DNA of 38,532 bases from VMDJ01 sp965659945 (GCA_965659945.1 CBFHYJ010000011.1:1-38532), one strand, 5' to 3'; shown: positions 25,860 to 32,746, counted from the stretch's first letter. Numbers and translations: made by a program. Notes: a model not told the origin generated them from the sequence alone.

Positions 25860-26189
25860 TCACACAGGCATCTGCATGATTTCTTGGTAAGCCGACAACA
25901 CTTTATTTCTTACCTGTAAAGTGGCCTCAAACGCGATACCCGCTTTCTCTTTAGCCAACATCACTTCAGTGATAGCGATGTCTTCGCCCATTTCAAAAGC
26001 ACTCGATTTATCTTTAGCAATCGATTGCAGCTCATTCACTTTATCTAGCGAAGCCTTTAAACTTTCACCAAATGACGAACCTTGCGCTTGCGGCATACCA
26101 CTGGCTGCATCTGGCGAGATTTGATTCGCCATCATGCGCATCCGAGTGATCATTGATTGCATATTTGCTGTTGAAATCGCATCAGTCAT
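25860..26189 (-). CDS. fliE: Flagellar hook-basal body adaptor FliE
   Basis: FliE joins the MS-ring to the proximal rod and is the first export substrate. The 109-residue protein shows the FliE signature in its C-terminal half: FGESLKASLDKVNELQ, then GEDIAITEVMLAKEKAGIAF and VRNKVLSAYQEIMQMPV. It starts 32 bases after flrC, with no recognisable promoter in the gap, so flrC-fliE-F-G-H-I-J is probably one operon. Confidence 0.97.
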   Translation of the reverse strand: MTDAISTANMQSMITRMRMMANQISPDAASGMPQAQGSSFGESLKASLDKVNELQSIAKDKSSAFEMGEDIAITEVMLAKEKAGIAFEATLQVRNKVLSAYQEIMQMPV

Positions 26190-26221
26190 AGTTTGTTCTC
26201 ACACAAAAACGTCACGCATCC

Positions 26222-27634
26222 TTATGGAATCGCGACACCTTCTTCTTTCAATTTGGCTAATTTGTAACGCAGAGTGCGTGGACTTATGCCCAACTTCTCT
26301 GCCGTGTTCTTTCGATTACCGCTAAAGCGTGTCAAGGTATCTAAAATTACACGTGACTCACTTTTCCAAGTAAGGTCACTCAAACCTGCATCGTCCGCGG
26401 TTTCAGTTACAGCTGCAGGTACCTCATCGACATGAATGACCTTTTCAATGTATGGCGATGTGTTTACCGAGACCGGTTCTTGGGTTACCGCCGGCTTATT
26501 GATAACTGGCTTGGCTTGCTCCAACAAGAGATGATCAATCTCAATCTTGCCGTCAAAAGCCAATACCATGGCACGTTGAATAACATTCTCAAGCTCTCGC
26601 ACATTGCCCGGCCATGGATATGCCTTGAGGAATTGCTCAGTCGCTTTAGATAACTTACATCTCCGTCTAACAACGCCTTGATGCTTTTTGAGTAAAGCCT
26701 TAGCGATCGGCATGATGTCTTCTTCACGTTCACGTAAAGGAGCGATCTTTAGTGGAAAAACATTCAAGCGATAGTATAAATCTTCACGGAACTCTTTATC
26801 CGCAACACGCTCTGCTAAATCTCGATTTGTTGCCGTAACAACACGCACATCTAACTTAACGATCTCACTACCACCTAAACGACGCAGCTCACGCTCCTGT
26901 AACACACGCAGAATCTTGGCTTGAAGAACCAAAGGCATCTCACCAATCTCATCCAAAAAGATCGTGCCTCGATGCGCCTGTTCAAATAAACCTTCGTGTC
27001 GCTGATGCGCTCCCGTAAAAGCACCCTTCTCATGACCAAACAACATATCTTCCAACATACTCTCTGGTATTGAGGCACAGTTAACCGCAATGAAAGGTTT
27101 CCCGGCACGAGGTGAACGCGCATGAACATGTTGTGCCAGCACTTCTTTACCTGTGCCAGACTCACCGTTAATCAATACTGTAACGTCGGTTTGTGCGACA
27201 CGATCTGCCAATGCGAGCAACTGTCTTGACTGCTCTGCTTCACAGGTAAAACCTGAGTTGTCATTTACCGCAAAAACATCATTCAAGGCATCTTCTAGGG
27301 CATCGATTTGGATTGGCAATGGCAACACATGTCGAGCCCCCATGCGCATTGCATCAATTGCAGTTTGAACCTCACCCTGACCCACGACCGCAATAACAGG
27401 ACAATCGAGCAACGTGAGTTGCATCTGATGGACAACCGCTTCCATAAATCGTGCATCATCACCGAGATGCAACATCACCATATCGATAGTTTCTTGGCTG
27501 GCCGCCTCATGTAACGCACGCACATCATCAAGCGCTAGCGTCTTAATGCGCTCATCACTCAATATGGATGCAAGATTTGATTTAGCCGACGGCTGCGAAT
27601 CCAACAGTGCGATACAGACTTTATGTTGTGACAT
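26222..27634 (-). CDS. flrC: Sigma-54 activator FlrC/FleR-like with degenerate receiver
   Basis: FlrC (FleR) is the response regulator that activates sigma-54 promoters of class III flagellar genes after phosphorylation by FlrB. Here the N-terminal domain (about 1-118) aligns with a receiver, but the phosphoacceptor position is His56 in MVMLHLG and the conserved Lys near 105 is missing (VLPLPI). The AAA+ domain is intact: Walker A GESGTGKE (157-164), GAFTGA loop (204-209), and Walker B FLDE (226-229) with IGEMP. A Fis-type HTH lies at about 435-468 (GNRKNTAEKLGISPRTLRYK). Its own sigma-54 promoter lies 57 bases upstream. No kinase gene accompanies it, so phosphorylation control is probably absent. 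The rest of the protein looks fully functional. Confidence 0.93.
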   Translation of the reverse strand: MSQHKVCIALLDSQPSAKSNLASILSDERIKTLALDDVRALHEAASQETIDMVMLHLGDDARFMEAVVHQMQLTLLDCPVIAVVGQGEVQTAIDAMRMGARHVLPLPIQIDALEDALNDVFAVNDNSGFTCEAEQSRQLLALADRVAQTDVTVLINGESGTGKEVLAQHVHARSPRAGKPFIAVNCASIPESMLEDMLFGHEKGAFTGAHQRHEGLFEQAHRGTIFLDEIGEMPLVLQAKILRVLQERELRRLGGSEIVKLDVRVVTATNRDLAERVADKEFREDLYYRLNVFPLKIAPLREREEDIMPIAKALLKKHQGVVRRRCKLSKATEQFLKAYPWPGNVRELENVIQRAMVLAFDGKIEIDHLLLEQAKPVINKPAVTQEPVSVNTSPYIEKVIHVDEVPAAVTETADDAGLSDLTWKSESRVILDTLTRFSGNRKNTAEKLGISPRTLRYKLAKLKEEGVAIP

Positions 27635-27691
27635 CCAATTACCCTAAACGTGTGTCGTCGGTTCCAACGACCTTCTATTTTGGTAGGGATA

Positions 27692-27707
27692 TGCAATAGA
27701 TATGCCA
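27692..27707 (-). promoter_or_regulatory. Sigma-54 promoter of flrC-fliE operon
   Basis: The minus strand reads TGGCATATCTATTGCA, one mismatch to TGGCAC-N5-TTGCA, with 10 bases between GG and GC. It lies about 57 bases upstream of the flrC start. Activation by FlrA is expected by analogy with Vibrio, where flrBC is FlrA-dependent. Confidence 0.82.
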
Positions 27708-27823
27708 AAGCGGAATTTTCTTGCCGCCACAGTGGCAAAATGTAATTTAAACTATTGAATTAATTGTAAATAAACTCTTTTATATTGTTGTGTGATGAAC
27801 ACGATAGTGGGGGGGTTAGAGAC

Positions 27824-27846
27824 TAAAAAATGACGGAAAACCGTCA
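27824..27846 (-). terminator. Intrinsic terminator after flrA
   Basis: On the minus strand TGACGG-TTTT-CCGTCA forms a 6-base-pair stem with four-base loop, followed by TTTTTT. It lies 56 bases past the flrA stop and before the flrC promoter, separating flrA from the flrC operon. The stem is short, so termination may be partial. Confidence 0.65.
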
Positions 27847-27901
27847 AAGCGGCAATTTGCCCACAGACTTATCCACAGGCAAAGATGACGGTCTTGGACG
27901 A

Positions 27902-29038
27902 TTACACGCGAGCTAAAGCACCAGAAACAGCGCCATCAGAATAGGAAATTTCGTGCTTTTTAATCTTCTCGATCAAGGTCGTACGACGCAAACCCAGTAA
28001 TTTTGCCGCACTGGTGACATTACCTGTATTCAAGTGAAGCGCACGTTCAATAAAGCCAACCTCAACCTGACGAAGATGCTCTTTCAGATCGATACCTTCT
28101 TCCAAATCAGCGTCTGAAGGCGCCGATAATGCTGAGTCCGAACCAGACGAAATTGCCCACAAAGCGGCTTGCTCTGCACTTGAGGTCGCATCACTCAACT
28201 GCGCACCACTTGCTGGATCAAAATTGCTTGGCGCCGTATGTGACGGTGAACAATTGATCGATTGCACCTGACGACGACTCGCCGGCGGTAACATTTCTAA
28301 TGTAATTTCTTGCCCAGGGAATCGAATCGACATCTGCTCGACCAAGTTGCTTAACTCTCGCACATTACCCGGCCAATTGCGTGCCAGTAACTCTATGCGA
28401 GCATAGCCACTGAGCGTAATTGGCTCGTAACCCTCTAACGCAAACCCTTGGGCAAGATGATTAAACAGCTCGATCACATCCTCACCACGTTCCCGTAAAG
28501 GTGGAACAATGATCGGATACACATTTAAGCGATAGAAAAGGTCTTCACGGAACAAGCCTTCAGTAATGGCCGTTTCTAAACAACGGTTCGTCGCTGCAAC
28601 AATACGCACATCAACCGGGTGCGGCATACCGCCACCCACACGCTCGATGACTCGCTCCTGGAGTGCACGAAGCATTTTGACCTGCATATCCATTGGCATT
28701 TCACCAATTTCATCGAGAAACAAAGTACCTTCATGGGCTAACTCAAAACGACCTGTCCGAGCCGCAATTGCACCTGAAAAAGCACCCTTTTCATGGCCAA
28801 AAAGCTCACTTTCGAATAATTCTTTTGGGATAGCGCCACAGTTGAGAGGGACAAGATGCTTAGCAAAGCGAGATGAGAGGGAATGTATACCGCGAGCCAC
28901 AAGCTCTTTACCGGTGCCTGACTCACCCCAAACCAGAACGGTTGCATGAGTGTTCGCCACTTGAGCGATCTGCTTACGAAGATCTTCCATGATCTCGGAA
29001 GAGCCAATTAGCATCGTACGCAACTGATCAACCGACAT
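27902..29038 (-). CDS. flrA: Flagellar master activator FlrA/FleQ-like, lacking N-terminal FleQ domain
   Basis: FlrA/FleQ is the sigma-54 activator at the top of the polar flagellar cascade; in Pseudomonas it also binds c-di-GMP. This protein is only 378 residues, about 100-110 shorter than usual, and begins at the AAA+ domain. An in-frame TAA lies 18 bases upstream of the ATG, and a strong Shine-Dalgarno (AGAGAGGAAA) confirms the start. Walker A GESGTGKE is at 38-45, GAFSGA at 85-90, and FLDE at 107-110. The C-terminal HTH has the FleQ-like RRTTLIEKIKKHEIS. Near the start, QLRTMLIGSS aligns with the FleQ LFRS motif (Arg kept), and VARG aligns with VARN (Arg kept, Asn lost). The missing domain suggests altered regulation. 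Confidence 0.9.
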   Translation of the reverse strand: MSVDQLRTMLIGSSEIMEDLRKQIAQVANTHATVLVWGESGTGKELVARGIHSLSSRFAKHLVPLNCGAIPKELFESELFGHEKGAFSGAIAARTGRFELAHEGTLFLDEIGEMPMDMQVKMLRALQERVIERVGGGMPHPVDVRIVAATNRCLETAITEGLFREDLFYRLNVYPIIVPPLRERGEDVIELFNHLAQGFALEGYEPITLSGYARIELLARNWPGNVRELSNLVEQMSIRFPGQEITLEMLPPASRRQVQSINCSPSHTAPSNFDPASGAQLSDATSSAEQAALWAISSGSDSALSAPSDADLEEGIDLKEHLRQVEVGFIERALHLNTGNVTSAAKLLGLRRTTLIEKIKKHEISYSDGAVSGALARV

Positions 29039-29067
29039 CGTTTCCTCTCTTTCTTATCGTTATTCTA

Positions 29068-29087
29068 TTAACGTGCCAGCACGTTAA
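29068..29087. promoter_or_regulatory. Perfect 20-base palindrome before flrA (operator candidate)
   Basis: TTAACGTGCCAGCACGTTAA has 9-base arms around CA and ends 29 bases upstream of the flrA ATG. It shares the form TTAAYGTGY-NN-RCACRTTAA with the repeat in the flhA leader at 8468-8487, at almost the same distance from the start codon. A dimeric repressor or a translational-control hairpin are both possible. Confidence 0.72.
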
Positions 29088-29146
29088 GTCGAGTTTTTGA
29101 CGAAATGATGTCCGAATCGGAAATCAGATTCATCGAATTTGAGAAA

Positions 29147-29166
29147 CGTTAGACCACCATCTAACG
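29147..29166. repeat. Inverted repeat at the 5' end of the flrA leader
   Basis: CGTTAGA-CCACCA-TCTAACG has perfect 7-base arms with a six-base loop. It lies about one or two bases after the predicted transcription start of flrA, so it would form a 5' stem-loop in the flrA mRNA. On the minus strand it is followed by TTTCTC, too weak for a terminator. Confidence 0.55.
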
Positions 29167-29173
29167 AAATGCC

Positions 29174-29202
29174 AAATTAATGACACTTTGCTGTAGGGTC
29201 AA
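29174..29202 (-). promoter_or_regulatory. Candidate sigma-70 promoter of flrA
   Basis: The minus strand reads TTGACC, a 17-base spacer, then TAATTT. The -35 matches TTGACA at five of six; the -10 is weaker. It would start the flrA transcript with a leader of about 130 bases. Housekeeping transcription fits flrA as the top of the cascade. Confidence 0.45.
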
Positions 29203-29381
29203 GTAAAAAAGATGTAAGGATTGTCTGAATTACAGTTAAACCATTGTTCTAAATGAGAAACTTTTTTTTGCATCGCAAAACCAACTCTTTTACTCAAGAA
29301 TTAAGTGATTGATTTAGAAAAACATCACCTTGAAACCACCTATCTCACTACCGCTTTTTCTTAATTTTTAGGTATGAAACT

Positions 29382-29403
29382 TCGGTTATTTCTATTTAAC
29401 CGA
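29382..29403. repeat. Inverted repeat in the distal flrA upstream region
   Basis: TCGGTTA-N8-TAACCGA has perfect 7-base arms. It lies about 180 bases upstream of the flrA promoter candidate and 137 bases beyond the end of the neighbouring gene. It could be a regulator-binding site; nothing identifies the protein. Confidence 0.4.
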
Positions 29404-29539
29404 CACCTTATCGACATCTAGCAAAAGAAATCCCTCGAATCCTACAAAACCAAAAAGTTTATCTCTCTTGCCTAGTCCCACTCTTTTCTCGAAATCATCA
29501 GTCCTTATTGGTCGTGAGATTTTGGATTAAAAAAACGGG

Positions 29540-29947
29540 CTACTGATTTGCTGGCGGCAACTCAGAAGGCAGATGAATTAGTGCGCCATTTTCAGTATGG
29601 ATCATCAGCCCTTTAGGAGTAAGGTAAGCACCGTTATCAAGTTTTTTGTAAACCCCTTCTGAGGTTAGGTAGTCACCATTACCTAAATCAACCGCCATTC
29701 CGACCGGCAACTCTGCAGGACTAATAATTTTAGGAAGTACTACTGGCTTTTGCGGTGAGTTTTCCCTCGTTACAGTTGAGCGCCCACTATAAATACCATT
29801 ATTGGTTTGCACTCTATTAGGCATTCGATCTGAATCGTCAATCACACTCTTAAAAGTAGTGATTTGATAAGCATGTGCATAACTCACCCATAAAAAAATG
29901 AACACAATACAGGGAATATTCAAATAGCAGGATCTAATTTTTGGCAT
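29540..29947 (-). CDS. Small secreted repeat protein, unknown
   Basis: From the ATG at 29947 this is a 135-residue protein with a Sec signal peptide (MPKIRSCYLNIPCIVFIFLW, cleavage after AHA). An in-frame TTG or ATG upstream would place the signal too deep. The mature C-terminal part contains a short imperfect repeat of about 15 residues: GNGDYLTSEGVYKK, DNGAYLTPKGLMIH and ENGALIHLPS, that is NG-x-[YL]-L/I-T-x-x-G. It has no recognised family. It sits upstream of flrA and divergent from the methyltransferase gene. The two share a 74-base promoter region with a strong inverted repeat. Confidence 0.62.
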   Translation of the reverse strand: MPKIRSCYLNIPCIVFIFLWVSYAHAYQITTFKSVIDDSDRMPNRVQTNNGIYSGRSTVTRENSPQKPVVLPKIISPAELPVGMAVDLGNGDYLTSEGVYKKLDNGAYLTPKGLMIHTENGALIHLPSELPPANQ

Positions 29948-29971
29948 GTTAGTTGCTTCTTTTGTAAGTAA

Positions 29972-29993
29972 CAAACAAACCGGCATTTGTTTG
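29972..29993. promoter_or_regulatory. Inverted repeat in a divergent promoter region
   Basis: CAAACAAA-CCGGCA-TTTGTTTG has perfect 8-base arms. It lies between the divergent starts of the secreted repeat protein (29947) and the methyltransferase (30022), so it could control both. It includes a GGC..TTGCC stretch that resembles a sigma-54 site, but the GG-to-GC spacing is nine, not ten. Confidence 0.5.
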
Positions 29994-30021
29994 CCCTAAA
30001 ATTGAAAAAGGCATAGGTTTT

Positions 30022-30678
30022 ATGAATTTTGAATTATCTAATAAAGGCACTCAATTAATTAAACTGTACGAGTCCATGGTAGTTGATGGATATAACCGAA
30101 CCGATGGTACATCAATTGTTGCAGACGATGTCTTTTCAGATTTTGAGTCTAGAACACTCAGAAATGATATTAAAAATCTATTTGATAGTTACGGCGTAAA
30201 AACCGTTCTTGATTATGGCTGCGGAGGTTCAGATTGGAACACTTCTGGCTTTGACATTGAATCAAATAAAAGCGCAAAAGATTTTTACAATATTGATGCT
30301 ATTTACCGATACGAACCAGCTAGAAATATTGATGAAAGACAACCAGCAGACGCAGTTTTAAACTTTGATGTTTTAGAACATATTTTTATAAGCGATGTGC
30401 CTAGCATTATTCGAGATCTGTTTAAAAACACAAAAAAACTACTTATTGTTAATGTTGCCTGCTACAAAGCAGCAGCAACATTACCAGATGGAACAAATGC
30501 ACACATAACAGTAAGAAACCAAATGTGGTGGAAGGGAATGTTTGATGCAATTTCACCAGAGTTTCCAAATGTAAAAGTGATGCTCATTTGCTCTCCTGCA
30601 TGGAGAAAATTTGAGGGGTTCAAAGTATTTTCTGATTTTGGCCGTCAAAATCAAGAAGGCTTTGTAGCAATCGATTGA
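30022..30678 (+). CDS. SAM-dependent methyltransferase, likely for surface or flagellin modification
   Basis: This is a 218-residue class I methyltransferase-like protein. Motif I is VLDYGCGGSDWN (residues about 60-71), the SAM-binding acidic position follows in a short IDAIYRYEPA segment, and motif IV is FDVLEHI near 112-118. The C-terminal half includes NVACYKAAATLPDGTNAHIT and a WWKGMF helix, the pattern of sugar- or amino-sugar-modifying methyltransferases in O-antigen and flagellin clusters. The base composition is clearly more AT-rich than neighbouring flagellar genes, suggesting transfer. It is read in the opposite direction to the rest of the block. A role in flagellin glycan methylation is inferred from its place beside GT9 and Maf genes. 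Confidence 0.8.
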   Translation: MNFELSNKGTQLIKLYESMVVDGYNRTDGTSIVADDVFSDFESRTLRNDIKNLFDSYGVKTVLDYGCGGSDWNTSGFDIESNKSAKDFYNIDAIYRYEPARNIDERQPADAVLNFDVLEHIFISDVPSIIRDLFKNTKKLLIVNVACYKAAATLPDGTNAHITVRNQMWWKGMFDAISPEFPNVKVMLICSPAWRKFEGFKVFSDFGRQNQEGFVAID

Positions 30679-30720
30679 CTAGCAGCTTAATTAGCTCCTA
30701 TATGAAATTAGTATTGGACT

Positions 30721-30976
30721 TCATGCATCATCAATTTCTGAAAGTAGCTTCTTAACACCTCTGACTCTTTCTGAATCAAGGTTCACATTAGCCTTAAGTA
30801 GCTCCATTGTAAAATAACTATACAGTTGATAAAGATTCTAAACTAATTCAAATCTCTCACTCCGCTAATATTGCCAATGGATCATGAGATTTTCTTGGAT
30901 GTTTCTCATACTTACTGATATCTATACAAACTGCTGCTTTAGCTAATGCTTTTAAAGCTCCAGAAAAAAAGCATTT
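30721..30976 (-). pseudogene. Degraded fliS copy
   Basis: This stretch encodes no intact frame, but its minus-strand translation in three pieces tracks FliS. Upstream, KCFFSGALKALAKAAV aligns with KMLFAGALKSLALIAV of the intact FliS at 32177-32569. Next, NISGVRDLN aligns with IINGLRDSLD in another frame and ends at a stop. Finally, NLYQLYSYFTMELLK and VKKLLSEIDDA align with NLFQLYSYMARELMR and VRDLLAEIDEA in a third frame. At least two frameshifts, a deletion of about eight codons and a stop are present. The N-terminal 28 residues are not recognisable. The divergence suggests an old second fliS copy, now decayed, lying directly downstream of the GT9 gene. Confidence 0.82.
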
Positions 30977-31031
30977 AGGCTAACAAAGGCAAAGCTCAAA
31001 CCGAATAGCAATAGATAAGTTGTTTTTAAAA

Positions 31032-32036
31032 TTATTTAATTCGGCCAAAAAACTGCTCAACAGCATGCACTATTTTCTCCGGTGAGACCTCCATGCATGA
31101 GTAATTTGTACCATTGCTACACTCATTCATTGCACAATATTGGCAGTCTGTTTCTTTATCTAAAGTTATGACATCACCTAAGACGTTTGGCGGTAACGGA
31201 CCTGGAATGATTAACGTTGGGCATCCAACCAGGTGAGCCAACCATTGTGTGGAAGTTGGAACAGAAATAAGTAAATCGGTATGTGAAAGCCTGTTCAACG
31301 TAGTAGCCATATCGACAGAGCCATCAAACTCACCCCATACAAGGTAACCTCGATTTTCCAGATCCTGCGTTAATTGTTTTAGATAAGGATACTGCTTATT
31401 AGGAACACGACCTGATGCTGAAAGTGCAATCACACCCTTTGATTTCGAGAAATCGCTATCCTTAAGGAAGTCACCAGTGAGAGATATATCTATAGTATGC
31501 TTATAGCCACAAATATCATTCAAGTAAAACTCAGGATATGAGACTGATTTTTTATCGAACCATGGTTTAAACCATGCCTGAATATTGTTAAACGTGCTTT
31601 CAATATATTCAGCTCCATTTTTGACGTAATTTTCTGAAAGATTCCCAGTCTCATATCTTTGAAGTAACTCTTTTGTGGAAATACTGAGATAATTTCCTTT
31701 TACGTTAACGCCACAGTCCTTAAGTAATCGCGCCATAAAACATGGCATAAACCATGTGTCGTAGTTAATAACCAGATCATATTGCTGATCCAACACGGTT
31801 TTAGCAATTGAGTGAAAGCTTTTTACCGCCTCCATTAAGTCATCTGGCCACTGACTCATCTCAACATTGATGATGGCATCAACTTCCGGCATAAGCTGCA
31901 TTAGCTCAACACCAGGCCCGTAGGTCAAAACATGAAGCTCAGCATTTGGATTGAGCACCCTTTCTATCTTAGCCGCTGGAATCAAAATTGAAGCAACATC
32001 GCCAAACCCCATCATTCTGATCAAAAGAATCTTCAT
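31032..32036 (-). CDS. GT9-family glycosyltransferase (heptosyltransferase-like)
   Basis: This is a 334-residue protein of glycosyltransferase family 9, which includes LPS heptosyltransferases and flagellin-associated enzymes. The N-terminal Rossmann half starts MKILLIRMMGFGDVASILIP, with the Gly-Asp typical of GT9. The C-terminal half has SASGRVPNKQYP (the sugar-nucleotide binding loop region), then VPTSTQWLAHLVGCPTLIIP. A terminal Cys cluster DCQYC..NECS...SC resembles that in several GT9 proteins. It lies downstream of fliS past a terminator and upstream of the fliS pseudogene. Glycosylation of flagellin or a surface polysaccharide is the likely role; donor and acceptor are unknown. Confidence 0.83.
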   Translation of the reverse strand: MKILLIRMMGFGDVASILIPAAKIERVLNPNAELHVLTYGPGVELMQLMPEVDAIINVEMSQWPDDLMEAVKSFHSIAKTVLDQQYDLVINYDTWFMPCFMARLLKDCGVNVKGNYLSISTKELLQRYETGNLSENYVKNGAEYIESTFNNIQAWFKPWFDKKSVSYPEFYLNDICGYKHTIDISLTGDFLKDSDFSKSKGVIALSASGRVPNKQYPYLKQLTQDLENRGYLVWGEFDGSVDMATTLNRLSHTDLLISVPTSTQWLAHLVGCPTLIIPGPLPPNVLGDVITLDKETDCQYCAMNECSNGTNYSCMEVSPEKIVHAVEQFFGRIK

Positions 32037-32107
32037 AATTTTATACTAACTAAAATCCAAATGATTAACTTGAGTCAAAACGAAAAGAATATCGAAAAAT
32101 TTGACGT

Positions 32108-32146
32108 ATAAAAAAACCCTTTAGTCAAAGAGCAACTAAAGGGTTT
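32108..32146 (-). terminator. Intrinsic terminator after fliS
   Basis: On the minus strand a 12-base-pair perfect stem, AAACCCTTTAGT paired with ACTAAAGGGTTT around a nine-base loop, is followed by TTTTTTTAT. It ends the fliS transcript just past its stop at 32177. It also isolates the GT9 gene, which needs its own promoter. Confidence 0.85.
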
Positions 32147-32176
32147 AAATGCGGAAGATGCAATCTAACGGAATAG

Positions 32177-32569
32177 TTAGCCTCTAAGCTCATTAGGTAT
32201 TTGATTCCAAGCTTCATCAATCTCCGCTAATAAATCACGAACCTTTCGAACCGCATCAGGCTCAATTGCACGATGCGCACGCATTAGCTCTCTTGCCATA
32301 TAGCTGTATAACTGAAAAAGGTTTTCTGGCAACTCGCCTTGGTTCATGTCCAAAGAGTCTCTTAAGCCATTGATAATACCTACAGAGCGAGAAACCTCTT
32401 TAGAACACTCAGCATGTTCCTTACGCTCCATAAGAACCGCAATAAGGGCTAGTGACTTCAAAGCCCCCGCAAAAAGCATTTTAGTAAGCTCATAGGGCGA
32501 GGCCGAATCAGCTCTGACATCGGTATCAATTGATCCGTAGGTATGGAGCGCTTTTTTTGAAGTGATCAC
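32177..32569 (-). CDS. fliS: Flagellin export chaperone FliS
   Basis: FliS binds the C-terminal D0 helix of flagellin in the cytoplasm and prevents premature polymerisation before export. The 130-residue length is normal. The GTG start at 32569 is preceded by AAGGA at a six-base spacing. The protein is all-helical with FliS landmarks: YELTKMLFAGALKSLALI (about 26-43), NLFQLYSYMARELMRAHR (about 82-99) and VRDLLAEIDEAW. An excellent FliA promoter lies 32 bases upstream, and a strong terminator follows. It is therefore a single-gene unit, unlike the usual fliD-fliS operon. Confidence 0.95.
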   Translation of the reverse strand: MITSKKALHTYGSIDTDVRADSASPYELTKMLFAGALKSLALIAVLMERKEHAECSKEVSRSVGIINGLRDSLDMNQGELPENLFQLYSYMARELMRAHRAIEPDAVRKVRDLLAEIDEAWNQIPNELRG

Positions 32570-32600
32570 TAGGAATCCTTAAATATCAATCTTTTTTTTA

Positions 32601-32627
32601 CTATCGTCAGATATTTGAAAAACTTTA
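32601..32627 (-). promoter_or_regulatory. FliA (sigma-28) promoter of fliS
   Basis: The minus strand reads TAAAGTTT, an 11-base spacer, then GACGATAG. The -35 matches the consensus TAAAGTTT completely and the -10 matches GCCGATAA at six of eight. This is the best sigma-28 -35 element in the window and ends 32 bases before the GTG of fliS. Confidence 0.78.
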
Positions 32628-32660
32628 GTTGGTAAACGCTTATGATTTCAATAATATGGT

Positions 32661-32686
32661 TTTAGGGATTTAATTGAGTCCCTAAA
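32661..32686. terminator. Hairpin between maf and fliS, weak terminator candidate
   Basis: TTTAGGGA and TCCCTAAA form an 8-base-pair stem around a ten-base loop, 60 bases past the stop of the Maf gene. The following T-run (ATTTTT) lies on the plus strand, whereas the genes here run on the minus strand, so it may only slow transcription or act as a structural element between maf and the fliS promoter. Confidence 0.4.
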
Positions 32687-32746
32687 TTTTTGCACGGTTC
32701 TATCCAAAATGGATAATGAGTAACAATACAAACTTTCATAGTAGCT

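Larger units (their letters stand above)
29039..29539. other. 501-base intergenic region upstream of flrA
   Basis: No coding frame is convincing here. The flrA-proximal half holds a likely sigma-70 promoter (29174-29202) and a leader with two hairpins and a 20-base palindrome next to the ribosome binding site. A short palindrome TCCGAATCGGA lies at 29111-29121. The distal half (29205-29539) is AT-rich and contains one inverted repeat at 29382-29403 but no recognisable gene, RNA or terminator. Confidence 0.6.

Noticed and set aside
27809..27815. Run of seven G in the flrA-flrC gap.
   Set aside because: It could allow slippage, but it is not in a coding region or in the spacer of the sigma-54 promoter, so phase variation is not supported.
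27869..27877. Perfect DnaA-box sequence TTATCCACA in the flrA-flrC gap.
   Set aside because: A single 9-mer of this kind is expected by chance about once in every few windows of this size, and there is no cluster or AT-rich unwinding element, so it is not an origin.
29419..29434. Sigma-54-like AGGGAT-N5-TTGCT on the minus strand far upstream of flrA.
   Set aside because: Spacing is right but the -24 element lacks the TGGC core; a sigma-70 candidate closer to flrA fits the known biology better.
29980..29995. Sigma-54-like CGGCAT..TTGCC on the plus strand before the methyltransferase.
   Set aside because: GG and GC are nine bases apart, not ten, and the first base is wrong; it is better explained as part of the inverted repeat.
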